Under the pieces are notes generated by a model. It was not told where the DNA came from and did no database searches. It was given only the letters and a program-made list of their open reading frames with translations. Positions 1-9,270 of a stretch of DNA of 64,000 nt are shown here, piece after piece. The position numbers were made by a program, and so were the translations under genes. The stretch is from Dictyobacter alpinus (GTDB lineage Bacteria > Chloroflexota > Ktedonobacteria > Ktedonobacterales > Ktedonobacteraceae), in the NCBI RefSeq assembly GCF_003967575.1, contig NZ_BIFT01000001.1:2852001-2916000 (forward strand), given 5' to 3'. How positions within the stretch are numbered: position 1 is the first letter of the stretch; every line of letters starts with the position of its first letter.

Positions 1-499
1 CAGTATTATGTGGCGCATCGAAATCGCGGCGTCTCTCCATATCGGTCAATGGCCAGTTAGCGGCAAACGTATGTAGATAGCAGATGGAGTTTACCAGGAC
101 CAGTGCAGCGGTCTGTGGACGCAGTAAGCGGGTAGCCAGTACCTGAGCCACACCGCCACCAAGGCCGTGTCCAACCAGAACGATATTAGTGAGCTGAAGA
201 TCCTTGATCAGATAAGATAGGACGTCCGCCTGTCCCCACACAGAAGTATCGGCGGGCCAGGGATATTCTGACTGGCCGAATCCCAGCATGTCGAAGGCAT
301 AGACAGCGCGATTAAAGCCGCCAAGCTGTCCCATAATGCCTTCCCAACTGAAAGCCCCCGCAGGGATGTCATGCAGTAGCACGATCGCGCCATCGGTGCC
401 ATATTCTGCGCCCTGAACGAGGTAGCTGATATTATAGTGAACAGAACGTCCTGTGCGTCTTTCGCGTGCAGCCAGGACGTCAGATGTGTTGCTTGCCAT
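1..499 (-). CDS. alpha/beta-hydrolase-fold protein, C-terminus cut off by window edge
   Basis: The reading frame runs from an ATG at 499 off the left edge, giving about 166 residues. An AGAGAGGG Shine-Dalgarno precedes the ATG. The translation has the alpha/beta-hydrolase pattern: an LLHDIPAGAFSW segment where the oxyanion loop (usually HGxPG) lies, FDMLGFGQSEYP after strand 4, and a nucleophile elbow VGHGLGGGVA. At the elbow the nucleophile position, normally Ser, Asp or Cys, is Gly, and the oxyanion HG is HD. Both changes suggest a protein that is not a normal serine hydrolase. The His/Asp part of the triad lies outside the window. Fold assignment is firm; substrate is unknown. Confidence 0.8.
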   Translation of the reverse strand, partial: MASNTSDVLAARERRTGRSVHYNISYLVQGAEYGTDGAIVLLHDIPAGAFSWEGIMGQLGGFNRAVYAFDMLGFGQSEYPWPADTSVWGQADVLSYLIKDLQLTNIVLVGHGLGGGVAQVLATRLLRPQTAALVLVNSICYLHTFAANWPLTDMERRRDFDAPHNT

Positions 500-687
500 A
501 AACCCTCTCTTTAGTTACGATGTATGGATTGGTAATCACAAACGGGCGAGGATAGATAGGTGGTTGTCCATGGTTATGGATTTTTAGTTACCCTCGTCCA
601 CCTGTGGTTATCCGAGTGTCTTCTCATACTATAACGCATCTGGGGCGTAGCGTACAGAGTTTCATTGACTTTATTTTGTTTTTCTTC

Positions 688-836
688 GCTAACGCCAGGT
701 GCGATTTTTAGCGTGACACCTCGCGTTTGCAACGCTCGCTTGTTTTGAAGAGAGAACTGGAGAGGCGGTCGCGACCGCCTCTCCAGTTCTCTCTTCAAAA
801 GGGAGTACGGGGGGAAAACTTGCCAATGGCATTAGC
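688..836. repeat. nested palindromic intergenic element, family I copy 1
   Basis: Weak outer inverted ends (GCTAACGCCA at 688, TGGCATTAGC at 827-836) enclose a leader (CCTCGCG...CGCTCGCTTG) and then a perfect 58-bp palindrome. The palindrome arms start TTTTGAAGAGAGAACTGG and meet in GGCGGTCGCGACCGCC. The same leader and centre recur at 35.1 kb and 56.0 kb. It has no coding capacity. It resembles a MITE or REP-type element and may also end transcription. Confidence 0.85.
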
Positions 837-1031
837 TATGGATAGTCTTTAGCGCCTGCGGTAGGTACAAGGATTTTACTCTATAAATTAATTACACTTC
901 AATGCGCGCCACACAAAATATTGATATTTGTATCTTTATTTATGTTATACTCATTGTAAGCATTTTCACAACTTCTTCATTTAAGGAAGAGCTTAGTAAG
1001 TAAAAACCCTATGAAACCCAAGGAGATTTGT

Positions 1032-2819
1032 ATGAGGTCCTTTCCTCTAAAAGTAGTGCTGGCATTGCTGGCTATCTTATTTACATTGCCAGTTGCAGCG
1101 CCAGCTTTTGCAAAGTCAACACAGCCAGTCGCAACAACAGCGCAGTCCACTTCGATTAATCTGGCCCATCTTGATGGTTTAAGCCAACAGGTAAACATAG
1201 CTGGTCAGCAGATGTTGATCATACATGTTTATTCGGAGTATCCCGATTATAAGTGGGTCGATGCAGCTGGTGAAGGCATTGCTTGTATTGATGATGCCGC
1301 CCGTGCAGTAATAGTGTATTTAAATGATTACAAACAAACGCATAATGAGCAATCACTAAATAAAGCGCGAGACCTACTGAAATTTGTCATGCACATGCAG
1401 GCAAATGATGGCGAGTTCTATAATTTTATTAAGTCCGACCTCTCAATTAATACAGATGGAGTCACAAGCAAAAAGTCTTTTGACTGGTGGGCGACGCGCG
1501 CCATGTGGTCTCTTGGTTATGGCTACAATGTGTTCAAAAATATAGATCCAGCCTTTGCCGGGAAGTTACAGAGTAGCTTTTTACTGTCGAACACCGCCTT
1601 GCAGCGAAAAATCAATGGTAGCTATGGCTCATACATACATCTGCATGGCTATAAAATACCTGCCTGGATCGACGGATTTGATTCTATGTCGAATGCATTG
1701 CTAGGACTGACAGAATTTTACCAGGCGCAGCCATTGAATACTGTTAAGGATTCTATGCTCAAAGTTGGCCGTGGACTTGCTGAGTATCAATATGGTTCCA
1801 ATACGCAGTTCCCGTTTGGGGCTCATCTGGACTGGAATGGATCAGTGAGTCTCTGGCACGCCTATGGTAGTGGACAAACTTTTGCTCTGGCCAGAGCTGG
1901 AATGCTCCTGCATCAAAATACATGGATTGCATCCGCAAAGCAAGAGGCAGACCAATTATTCAGCCACCTGCTGGTTACAGGCATGATTAATCAGATGGCA
2001 CCGACACCTGATAAAAACGGACAGATAGCTTACGGCGTCGACATGCTGGTCCAGGGCTTTATGGCTGTTCATCAGGCCACCCATGATCCTCGCTATGCTC
2101 GCTATGCTGGCATCGCCGCCTCCTGGTTTACAGGAAACAATGACGCGCATTTTGCCATGTATGATCCAGCCAACGGGCGTGGATACGATGGCCTGGATGG
2201 AACCACTGGGAAAGTTAGCTTGAATTCAGGTGCTGAATCAACTATCGAAGCTTTGATGGCACTCCAGGTCGTCAATCAAAATCCTAGCGCACTGAACATG
2301 GTGAATGTGAAAACTATTGAGCGCCATACTGCTAGCATCTATGAAGCTGAGTCCGCTAAAATTGCCGCTGGAAATCCACAAATTATTACACCAGACAGTA
2401 ATTGGACTGGTGAGGCTCAATATAGCGGAAAAATGGTCAAGATGTCTAACAATGATCAGTTGCAGCAAGAGCTACAGATTACACACAGTGGTAAGTATAT
2501 GCTTTCTGCCGCGCTGGTCAAACCGCATATAGTAACAGGTAAACTGGCGTTGGAGATAGGTATTGATGGTCATCATGTCAGCACGATCCAGGTCCAGCGC
2601 TCACCTGACAAGGATTATCTAACCCTTATCTCACCGGATCAAGCATTCGCATTAACCAGTGGCAAACATACGTTGTCAGTAACGCTTAAAGCGGGAGCCA
2701 GCGCATCGCTGGTCGTGGATAATGTTGTGCTGCAGCCTCTGAAAGAATACGCCGTCTTTCAAATGCCGAATGGTACCAACTTTACCTTGAAGCACAATCT
2801 GGCAGGGGATAGAGCTTAA
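1032..2819 (+). CDS. secreted (alpha/alpha)6-barrel glycosidase-like protein with C-terminal carbohydrate-binding-like domain
   Basis: A 595-residue protein. An upstream in-frame ATG at 1011 exists, but AAGGAG at 1020-1025 sits 6 nt before the ATG at 1032, so 1032 is chosen. The N-terminus is a Sec signal peptide ending near APAFAKS. Residues about 50-420 are rich in paired helices with aromatic motifs (YKWVDAAGEGIACIDDAARA, FDWWATRAMWSLGYG), resembling six-hairpin glycosidases. Residues about 435-585 begin YEAESAK and look like a beta-sandwich CBM6/35-type module. No catalytic acid can be assigned with certainty. It is monocistronic, and a double hairpin follows it. Secretion and a carbohydrate role are likely; the precise activity is unknown. 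Confidence 0.7.
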   Translation: MRSFPLKVVLALLAILFTLPVAAPAFAKSTQPVATTAQSTSINLAHLDGLSQQVNIAGQQMLIIHVYSEYPDYKWVDAAGEGIACIDDAARAVIVYLNDYKQTHNEQSLNKARDLLKFVMHMQANDGEFYNFIKSDLSINTDGVTSKKSFDWWATRAMWSLGYGYNVFKNIDPAFAGKLQSSFLLSNTALQRKINGSYGSYIHLHGYKIPAWIDGFDSMSNALLGLTEFYQAQPLNTVKDSMLKVGRGLAEYQYGSNTQFPFGAHLDWNGSVSLWHAYGSGQTFALARAGMLLHQNTWIASAKQEADQLFSHLLVTGMINQMAPTPDKNGQIAYGVDMLVQGFMAVHQATHDPRYARYAGIAASWFTGNNDAHFAMYDPANGRGYDGLDGTTGKVSLNSGAESTIEALMALQVVNQNPSALNMVNVKTIERHTASIYEAESAKIAAGNPQIITPDSNWTGEAQYSGKMVKMSNNDQLQQELQITHSGKYMLSAALVKPHIVTGKLALEIGIDGHHVSTIQVQRSPDKDYLTLISPDQAFALTSGKHTLSVTLKAGASASLVVDNVVLQPLKEYAVFQMPNGTNFTLKHNLAGDRA

Positions 2820-2829
2820 TTGTTTCGCG

Positions 2830-2924
2830 CCTGCCATTGTAAGCGTAAATGCCGCTCACAATGGCAGGGTGCGCAAGAAAAGGCCACAGATCGCTCTGAT
2901 GATAGAGTGGTCTGTGGCTTTTTT
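2830..2924. terminator. two consecutive hairpins between converging genes
   Basis: The first stem is CCTGCCATTGT/ACAATGGCAGG (2830-2868). The second is AGGCCACAGA/TCTGTGGCTT, followed by TTTTTT (to 2924). The second is a classical intrinsic terminator for the plus-strand gene and may also serve eno from the other side. Confidence 0.8.
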
Positions 2925-2947
2925 GCTGCCTCGCTTTATTTAGCTAT

Positions 2948-4273
2948 CTAGGCTTTGTCATAGAGGCTGGGTACGTTGTAGAAGGCGCTGTAGCCGGCAT
3001 AGCGGGCGGTTTCGGCTCCTAGTTCGTCCTCGATGACGAGGAGGCGGTTATATTTGGCGACGCGCTCACTGCGGGCGGGTGCGCCTGTTTTGATCTGGCC
3101 GGCATTGGTGGCTACCACGAGGTCGGCGATGGTGGTATCTTCCGTTTCGCCGGAACGATGTGAGATGACGGCGGTGAATTGGGCACGTTTGGCCATCTCA
3201 ATGGCTTCCATAGTTTCGGATAAGCTACCAATCTGGTTGAGTTTGATCAGGATAGAGTTGGCTGACTGCTCTTTGATGCCGCGTTTCAGGCGCTCGGTGT
3301 TGGTAACAAAGAGATCATCGCCAACGATCTGGATGTTATTGCCGACGCGCTTGCGGAATGAGGACCAGCCTTCCCAGTCATCTTCGGAGAGGCCATCTTC
3401 GATACTGATCAGTGGATACTCATGGATCCATTTTTCGTAGAGATCGACCAGTTCTTTGGATGACAGGGTGCGGCCTTCACGTGCAAGTTCGTATTTGCCA
3501 TTCTGGTAGAGTTCGGTGGCGGCCGCATCCATGCCTAAATAAATATCTTTACCGGGTTTGTAGCCGGCGGTCTCAATGGCGGCCACCAGGACCTCTAAGG
3601 CGGCGCGGTTATCGCTAAGGGATGGGGCAAAACCACCTTCGTCACCGACATTCGTATTAAGTTTTTTGTCGTGCAGAACTTTTTTCAGAGCTTGATAGAC
3701 TTCAGCACCCATGCGTAGGGCATCTCGGAATGAATTTGCCCCAACTGGAAGTACCATGTACTCCTGGAAGTCGGTAGAATTGTCAGCGTGTTTGCCACCA
3801 TTGAGGATGTTCATCATCGGAACAGGCAATGTGCGAGCAGAGACGCCACCGAGATAGCGATAGAGTGGTTGCTGCTGAGCCAGAGCGGCAGCTCTGGCGA
3901 CTGCGAGTGAAGCACCAAGGATCGCATTGGCGCCCAGAGTTGCTTTATTCGGGGTATTATCCAGCGCGATCATAACTTCGTCGATCATCGCCTGATCGGT
4001 TGCATCCAATCCTACCAGTGCATCCTCAATGACATCCTGGACGTTAGCTACAGCCCTAAGGACACCTTTGCCGCCATAGCGACTCTTATCGCCATCGCGT
4101 AGCTCAACTGCCTCGTGAGCGCCGGTGGATGCGCCGGAAGGCACAGACGCAGTTCCCTGCGCGCCACCCATCAAAAGCACCTCAACCTGGATCGTTGGAT
4201 TGCCGCGAGAATCCAATATTTCGCGGGCAGTAACAGCTTCAATGGTTGTAAGATCATCTGTATTGTATGGCAT
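2948..4273 (-). CDS. eno: enolase (phosphopyruvate hydratase)
   Basis: Interconverts 2-phosphoglycerate and phosphoenolpyruvate in glycolysis, in the cytoplasm. The start is the ATG at 4273, with GGAGGAAC 8-12 nt upstream; a longer frame from 4309 lacks a ribosome site. The 441 residues match the family length. Visible are the N-terminal AREILDSRGNPTI block, the metal-site segments SIEDGLSEDDW and VGDDLFVTN, ILIKLNQIGSLSET and the signature SHRSGETEDTTIADL. It lies downstream of hisC on the same strand, 188 bp away and behind a hairpin, so it is probably transcribed alone. Confidence 0.97.
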   Translation of the reverse strand: MPYNTDDLTTIEAVTAREILDSRGNPTIQVEVLLMGGAQGTASVPSGASTGAHEAVELRDGDKSRYGGKGVLRAVANVQDVIEDALVGLDATDQAMIDEVMIALDNTPNKATLGANAILGASLAVARAAALAQQQPLYRYLGGVSARTLPVPMMNILNGGKHADNSTDFQEYMVLPVGANSFRDALRMGAEVYQALKKVLHDKKLNTNVGDEGGFAPSLSDNRAALEVLVAAIETAGYKPGKDIYLGMDAAATELYQNGKYELAREGRTLSSKELVDLYEKWIHEYPLISIEDGLSEDDWEGWSSFRKRVGNNIQIVGDDLFVTNTERLKRGIKEQSANSILIKLNQIGSLSETMEAIEMAKRAQFTAVISHRSGETEDTTIADLVVATNAGQIKTGAPARSERVAKYNRLLVIEDELGAETARYAGYSAFYNVPSLYDKA

Positions 4274-4430
4274 AAATAGAAGTTCCTCCACAAAACCATA
4301 TATGTGCACGATATGAGAGCATGACAGAAAATTCTGGCGGCTCCGTGTTTATGGGACGTATTGGTCCAGTCTGTTTTGCACATCCTTGCGGGGCTATTGT
4401 ACATCGTAGGGGAGGAATTGGGCAAGGGGA

Positions 4431-4453
4431 GAAAGCCCCGGGGTGGGGCTTTC
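4431..4453 (-). terminator. GC-rich hairpin after hisC
   Basis: GAAAGCCCC and GGGGCTTTC form a 9-bp stem with a 5-nt loop, 8 bp beyond the hisC stop. On the minus strand the following sequence has few Ts, so it is a weak or factor-assisted terminator. Confidence 0.6.
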
Positions 4454-4460
4454 TATGTTA

Positions 4461-5576
4461 CTAGCGTTCTTTATCGAGGCTGTCCAATGCATCGGCGATA
4501 ATGTCGGTATGCTCGGGCCGACCAACCGTCAGGCGCATAAAATTGCTCAGATACGGATGGTTAAAGTAGCGTAGCATGACGCCACGTTGCTCAACGGCCT
4601 GTTTGATACGCTCAATTTTCACTTCTTCGGTATCTACCTCGGCCAGAATAAAATTGCCCTGGGAAGGTATCGGACAGAAATAGGAGCGGCTGGCTAGCAT
4701 CTTAAACATGCGTTCGCGTTCCTCTTTCAATAAGCGCACATTGTTCAGCGTATAATCCAGATTCTTCAATGTTTCGATGGCTGCAATATGGCCAGCCATG
4801 TTTACTTCGAAGGGGCATTGTGCGCGTCGCATATACGAGACAATCCACTCCGGGAAAATGCCGTAGCCAATGCGTAGACCGGCCAGACCGGCCCATTTAC
4901 TGAATGTACGCATAACAATCAGATTGCGATGTTGAGGCACCAGGTGAGCCAGGCCCTGGGGTTTATCTGAAAACTCTGTGTAAGCCTCATCGACCATTAC
5001 GATGCGGCCAGTGTCCAGTAGTGCCAGAATATCCTGTTCGCTCACAGGATTGCCAGTAGGATTATTGGGGGAGCACAACACAATCATTTTTGTCTCTGGT
5101 GTCAAAGCCTTGGTGATTGCATCGACATCGATCTCATAGTCCTCTGCTCGTGGCACTTCCAGCACATACGCCCCACAGAATGTGGTGATAAACGTATAGA
5201 GCGAGAACGTTGGTGGACAACAAATAACGTTATCACCAACGGAAAGGAAGATATGCCAGAGTAGATTGATCAGCTCATTACTGCCATGGCTGACCACAAT
5301 ATGGTGGCTATCCACACCCGTATACTCAGCCAGAGCTTTTTTCAAGGCCCGAGAGTCTGTATCGGGATAATTATTGTAAGCAAAGTGGTTACCTAAAGCG
5401 GCCACCACTTGCGGTGCTGGTCCATAAGGGCTTTCATTTGCGTTCAGCTTGATCAGCTGATCGACTGGGATTCCTGTACGTGCACTGAATGCTTCCTGAG
5501 ACTCACCAGGTATATATTCAGCCATTCGGTCCAATTCTGGGCGCACGTGAACAGGACGAGGGGAATACGTATACAT
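4461..5576 (-). CDS. hisC: histidinol-phosphate aminotransferase
   Basis: A PLP-dependent class I/II (fold type I) aminotransferase that converts imidazole acetol phosphate to histidinol phosphate in histidine synthesis. The 371 residues show the PLP site: Asn/Pro block SPNNPTG (169-175), Asp196 and Tyr199 in VMVDEAYTEF, and the Schiff-base Lys227 in MRTFSKWAGLAGLRIGYG. The C-terminal Arg region FMRLTVGRPEH is present. The ATG lies 8 bp after the stop of the preceding membrane-protein gene, so the two are co-transcribed. No other his genes are in the window. A related aromatic aminotransferase activity cannot be excluded from sequence alone. Confidence 0.92.
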   Translation of the reverse strand: MYTYSPRPVHVRPELDRMAEYIPGESQEAFSARTGIPVDQLIKLNANESPYGPAPQVVAALGNHFAYNNYPDTDSRALKKALAEYTGVDSHHIVVSHGSNELINLLWHIFLSVGDNVICCPPTFSLYTFITTFCGAYVLEVPRAEDYEIDVDAITKALTPETKMIVLCSPNNPTGNPVSEQDILALLDTGRIVMVDEAYTEFSDKPQGLAHLVPQHRNLIVMRTFSKWAGLAGLRIGYGIFPEWIVSYMRRAQCPFEVNMAGHIAAIETLKNLDYTLNNVRLLKEERERMFKMLASRSYFCPIPSQGNFILAEVDTEEVKIERIKQAVEQRGVMLRYFNHPYLSNFMRLTVGRPEHTDIIADALDSLDKER

Positions 5577-5584
5577 GGTTTGTC

Positions 5585-6745
5585 CTATTTTTTAGAGTCG
5601 GCGTCCACAAAAATTTGTGCGGGTCGCCGAATCAGCGTGCTGCGCGCTGCGGTATTGCCAGTAGAGCCATTATTAAAGAGAGAGCCACTCGTTGTGCTAC
5701 CGAACTGCTTGGCAGGCGGAACGGTAGATTGTCCCTGTTGGGTATTTGGACGCTGCTCTATTGTCTGCTGAACCATATCTAAACCACGACGTAAAGTCAT
5801 CATATCACGCATAAAGCAAGCAACAGCCGAGGCTGCCGAGCCTTTTTCCTTTGATGTTTCATAGCGACGGGCGGTAGCTTCACCAGCCGATTGGGCTGCC
5901 TCCGCCATTGGATCAGAGGTTTTAGCTGCATAGGCATCCTGGAAAATATCATCCCAGTTACCCCAGCGGCCTCGCAGCGGCTTCCAGCCTAGCTGGCTAT
6001 CACTAATCGTCCGCCATTTCTCTTCGGTGAACTGAATCCAGTCTTCTAATAAACGGTTGAAAGCAGCAACTTGTTGACGCAGCTGTTCTTCTTCTTGTGA
6101 AGGCCGTTGCGAGAAGTTCTGTTGCAAGCCGTCGGTACTCTGGGGGCTCACGAATTCGTTGTTATATGTATTGTTGCCCGCTGGCTGGTAGTTCATAGCC
6201 GGCTGACCTGAAAATCCATTTGGAGAGAAATCATGTGCTCCAGGAAAGAAGCCAGAACCATTATTATATTGTTGCATGCCTTCGGATGGTAGTTGTCCGC
6301 CGGGCATACCAAGCATTGGCAATTCAGTACCAGCTGGTAGCTCGCCAATGACGTGGATGCCATTAGCACCCAGTAAGGGACTCATAATGGTCGTCCCATC
6401 CTGTAACATAATACTATCACTAAGGCCCGAATTGCCGCCAATCACAATCTCTTCATGCCCAACTGCATCCAGGATGCGCCAGGCCAGATGAGGATGTTTA
6501 ATGGACCACCAGACACGGCGGCCAATAAAGACGGCAGCAAAGGTAAAATTTACCACCAGCCAGACTATACCACGCACCGCTAACCAGTTGACGAGCGCAA
6601 TAACAAGGATGATATACCATGGGTTATGCTGTCCCGCCTCCTCAATAAAAGTCAGTACGGCTGCGACAGTCAGGCTGGGGTCGCGCAGCGGATTAATAAA
6701 ATCCAGTATACGCCAGATCCATTTCCTACCGGTCGTCTCTTCCAA
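5585..6745 (-). CDS. uncharacterised membrane protein with Gln/Asn/Gly-rich linker
   Basis: 386 residues from a TTG start, chosen because AGAGGAG lies 6-7 nt upstream. Residues about 40-80 hold one or two membrane segments (PWYIILVIALVNWLAVRGIVWL, then FTFAAVFIGRRVWW). Residues about 120-230 are low-complexity (GMPGGQLPSEGMQQYNNGSG and similar), with a QQ/EE-rich helix before a helical domain at about 235-330 (LEDWIQFTEEKWRTISDSQ). The tail is again disordered. No family was recognised. It is the first gene of a two-gene operon with hisC, but that pairing does not reveal a role. Confidence 0.7.
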   Translation of the reverse strand: MEETTGRKWIWRILDFINPLRDPSLTVAAVLTFIEEAGQHNPWYIILVIALVNWLAVRGIVWLVVNFTFAAVFIGRRVWWSIKHPHLAWRILDAVGHEEIVIGGNSGLSDSIMLQDGTTIMSPLLGANGIHVIGELPAGTELPMLGMPGGQLPSEGMQQYNNGSGFFPGAHDFSPNGFSGQPAMNYQPAGNNTYNNEFVSPQSTDGLQQNFSQRPSQEEEQLRQQVAAFNRLLEDWIQFTEEKWRTISDSQLGWKPLRGRWGNWDDIFQDAYAAKTSDPMAEAAQSAGEATARRYETSKEKGSAASAVACFMRDMMTLRRGLDMVQQTIEQRPNTQQGQSTVPPAKQFGSTTSGSLFNNGSTGNTAARSTLIRRPAQIFVDADSKK

Positions 6746-7525
6746 TTTGCGCTCCTCTCATAGTGGCATGGGTCAGATAAAAACACATATTTCTCTCTGC
6801 TTCTAGCAGGGCAATTCTAGCATGATGCTCTATACAACCGCAAAGTTTTACTTAATGGGTAGTAGTTATGGGTTATATCTCTATGGTATCTAATAAAGAG
6901 ATACTAGTAAACAATTATATACAATATGATTAAGGTATGTCTGGTTTTTTTGTGTTTCGAAAAATTTTTTCGGCTTCATCGCATGAAGCAAACGAGTGCC
7001 TTGACTGTTCTTCATTAATCAAAACGAGTATTAGGCTATGTCTTGCTCTTGATGGGACCATTGTCTCATAGTGTTTTATTGAGATTAACCGTGTCGAACA
7101 GATTTTTTGGCTATTTGTACGTCTATATATGGAGAGTGTAGACTTATTCTCATTAGCAACCTGGAATGAGTCGAGAAATGGCCTGTGATACGTGTGAAGT
7201 ATAAATGCTTACTCATCTACTGCTAGAATGAATAGACATTATAGTGGTGGATATAAAGATGGAAATGACGACAGATGGGGCCCCAGGAATGGTATAAACG
7301 GCCTTGATAAGCAGGAGCCTAGGCATACTGCTTCATTGTATGGTAACATTACATTTGGGGACTTGCATAGCTCCGTTATGCATGATTAGGTTTGTTTGTA
7401 GGTCAAACCGTATCAGAGGTACAGAGTTCAAGAAAAGGTGCTAAATATATTTGTCTTGCACTCGACTCAAGCATACACGGTACCACAAACGAGAACTATA
7501 AGCACCTGTTAGAAAGGATATACCC
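6746..7525. other. long AT-rich intergenic region before otsA
   Basis: 780 bp between divergent genes. No credible reading frame, strong hairpin, RNA motif or family repeat was seen. It must carry the promoters of the 5585-6745 operon and of otsA. Confidence 0.6.
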
Positions 7526-9124
7526 ATGCCCACGCGGAAGACGACAAAGGCCCCTCCTCCGCAGTTATCGCATGCTCAGCGTCTGATCATTGCTTCCAAT
7601 CGTGGTCCAGTAGAATTTCAGTTAAAGCAGGATAAGACACTTAAAGCGAGGCGCGGTGCTGGCGGTATGGTGACGGCACTCATTGATGCCGGAAACCGTA
7701 TGGAGGTTTCGTGGGTTGCAATGACCATGACCGATGGTGATCGCCTGGCAGTTAAAAAAGCTCAGGAAGAGAACAACGGCATTCTGCAATCACCTATTCC
7801 AGGTCAAAAAATGCAACTACGTTATGTGTCCGTTTCCAAGGATGCCTATCGTAAACACTATGAAAAGATCAGCAATGAACTGCTCTGGTTCCTGCAACAC
7901 TATATGTATGATCCTACCCAGGATTCTACCTCGGCAGCCCAATTACAGGATGCCTGGGAGAATGGATACAAGGTTGCTAATCAGGCGATCGCTGACGCGG
8001 TCTGCACTGAGATTGAGAGCAAAGATAGTGTACCAGTGGTGATGTTGCAAGACTATCATCTGTATCTGGTGCCCTTGATGATTCGTGAGCGACATCCAAC
8101 GATTATCATGCAGCAGTTTATCCATATCCCCTGGCCCGATGTACGCTGCTGGCATTTTCTTCCAAGCAATATCGCTCAGGCGATCTATAGCGGGTTAGTC
8201 GGTAACGACATTATTGGTTTCCAGACCGAGCGTGATGCTCGTAACTTCTTAGAAGGCGCGCGAACCCTGTTGGATGGGGCGGTCGTCGACTTTGAAGAAG
8301 GTGCCATCTGGTGGCAAGGTCACCGTACCCAGACAAGATCGTATCCCATTTCCATCTCAGTTACTGAGGAGCGTCGTGTCGTTAACAGTGCCGCAGGACG
8401 GCGAGCGGCCGAAGAGATGAAAAAACTGCTCCGCGAGTACACTATTATGCGTGTGGATCGCGTTGAGCCAACCAAAAATATTATCCGCGGCTTTCAGGCC
8501 TACGAAGAAGTGCTGGAAGCGCATCCCGAACTCCACGGGAAAGTCACATTTCTGGCATTCCTGGTGCCGTCGCGCCAGAGTCTCCCAATGTATCGCCGTT
8601 TCGACGGAGATCTGCGTGCATTAATTGAAGAGATCAATAGCAAATACGGAACCGACGACTGGACACCCATTCAGGCCTTCTTCGGCAATGATCGTGTTCG
8701 TGCGCTGGCCGCTATGCAATATTATGATGTTTTGCTCGTCAATCCAATTATTGATGGAATGAATCTTGTGGCCAAGGAAGGTCCTGCCGTCAATCAGACT
8801 GATGGAGTAATTGTTTTATCGCGAACCGCCGGAGCATTCCAGCAACTGGCAAAAGGCTCTATTCCTACGTCACCAACTGATGTCTTTGAAACCTCACAGG
8901 CTCTTTATAAAGCATTGACCATGTCTCCTGAAGAGCGCCGCCAGAAATCCGCTCTGGCACGTCAGGCTGTTGAGCGCAGTGATTTAACCGTATGGATGGC
9001 CCGTCAGATTTCCGATGTCAATGAGTTACTGGAGCGTGTATTCTCTAATACAACACCTCCTAACAGTGTTCCATCTAATAGTGAACCCCTTCCAGACACA
9101 TCCATCGTAGCCAATATGGCATAG
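7526..9124 (+). CDS. otsA: alpha,alpha-trehalose-phosphate synthase (UDP-forming type, GT20)
   Basis: Transfers glucose from a nucleotide sugar to glucose-6-phosphate to make trehalose-6-phosphate, a stress-protectant pathway. AAAGGA precedes the ATG. GT20 hallmarks along the 532 residues are IIASNRGPVEF near the N-terminus, the GAGGMVTAL loop, LQDYHLYLVP, FIHIPWPDVRCW, the phosphate-binding Arg/Lys motif MRVDRVEPTKNI, and NPIIDGMNLVAKEGPAVN with the nucleotide-sugar acidic residue. The C-terminal 40 residues are a Ser/Pro/Asn-rich tail. The phosphatase gene faces it 146 bp downstream, so the two pathway steps are encoded convergently rather than in one operon. The nucleotide preference (UDP, GDP or ADP) cannot be told. 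Confidence 0.95.
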   Translation: MPTRKTTKAPPPQLSHAQRLIIASNRGPVEFQLKQDKTLKARRGAGGMVTALIDAGNRMEVSWVAMTMTDGDRLAVKKAQEENNGILQSPIPGQKMQLRYVSVSKDAYRKHYEKISNELLWFLQHYMYDPTQDSTSAAQLQDAWENGYKVANQAIADAVCTEIESKDSVPVVMLQDYHLYLVPLMIRERHPTIIMQQFIHIPWPDVRCWHFLPSNIAQAIYSGLVGNDIIGFQTERDARNFLEGARTLLDGAVVDFEEGAIWWQGHRTQTRSYPISISVTEERRVVNSAAGRRAAEEMKKLLREYTIMRVDRVEPTKNIIRGFQAYEEVLEAHPELHGKVTFLAFLVPSRQSLPMYRRFDGDLRALIEEINSKYGTDDWTPIQAFFGNDRVRALAAMQYYDVLLVNPIIDGMNLVAKEGPAVNQTDGVIVLSRTAGAFQQLAKGSIPTSPTDVFETSQALYKALTMSPEERRQKSALARQAVERSDLTVWMARQISDVNELLERVFSNTTPPNSVPSNSEPLPDTSIVANMA

Positions 9125-9180
9125 TGTGTGTCGTGAACAGTAGCAGTGCTTGCTTGAACTGATGTCATAGCGATGCAACT

Positions 9181-9207
9181 GTAGAGGTACCTTGCCGGTA
9201 CCCCTAC
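9181..9207. terminator. hairpin between converging otsA and otsB
   Basis: GTAGAGGTACC pairs with GGTACCCCTAC around a 5-nt loop, with one mismatch. There is no T-tract, so terminator function is tentative. Confidence 0.45.
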
Positions 9208-9270
9208 GATTGCTTCCATGACGACTAAGGTTCTCGTACCCATCCCTTTGGATAGCGCGCCTGGCTTGTG

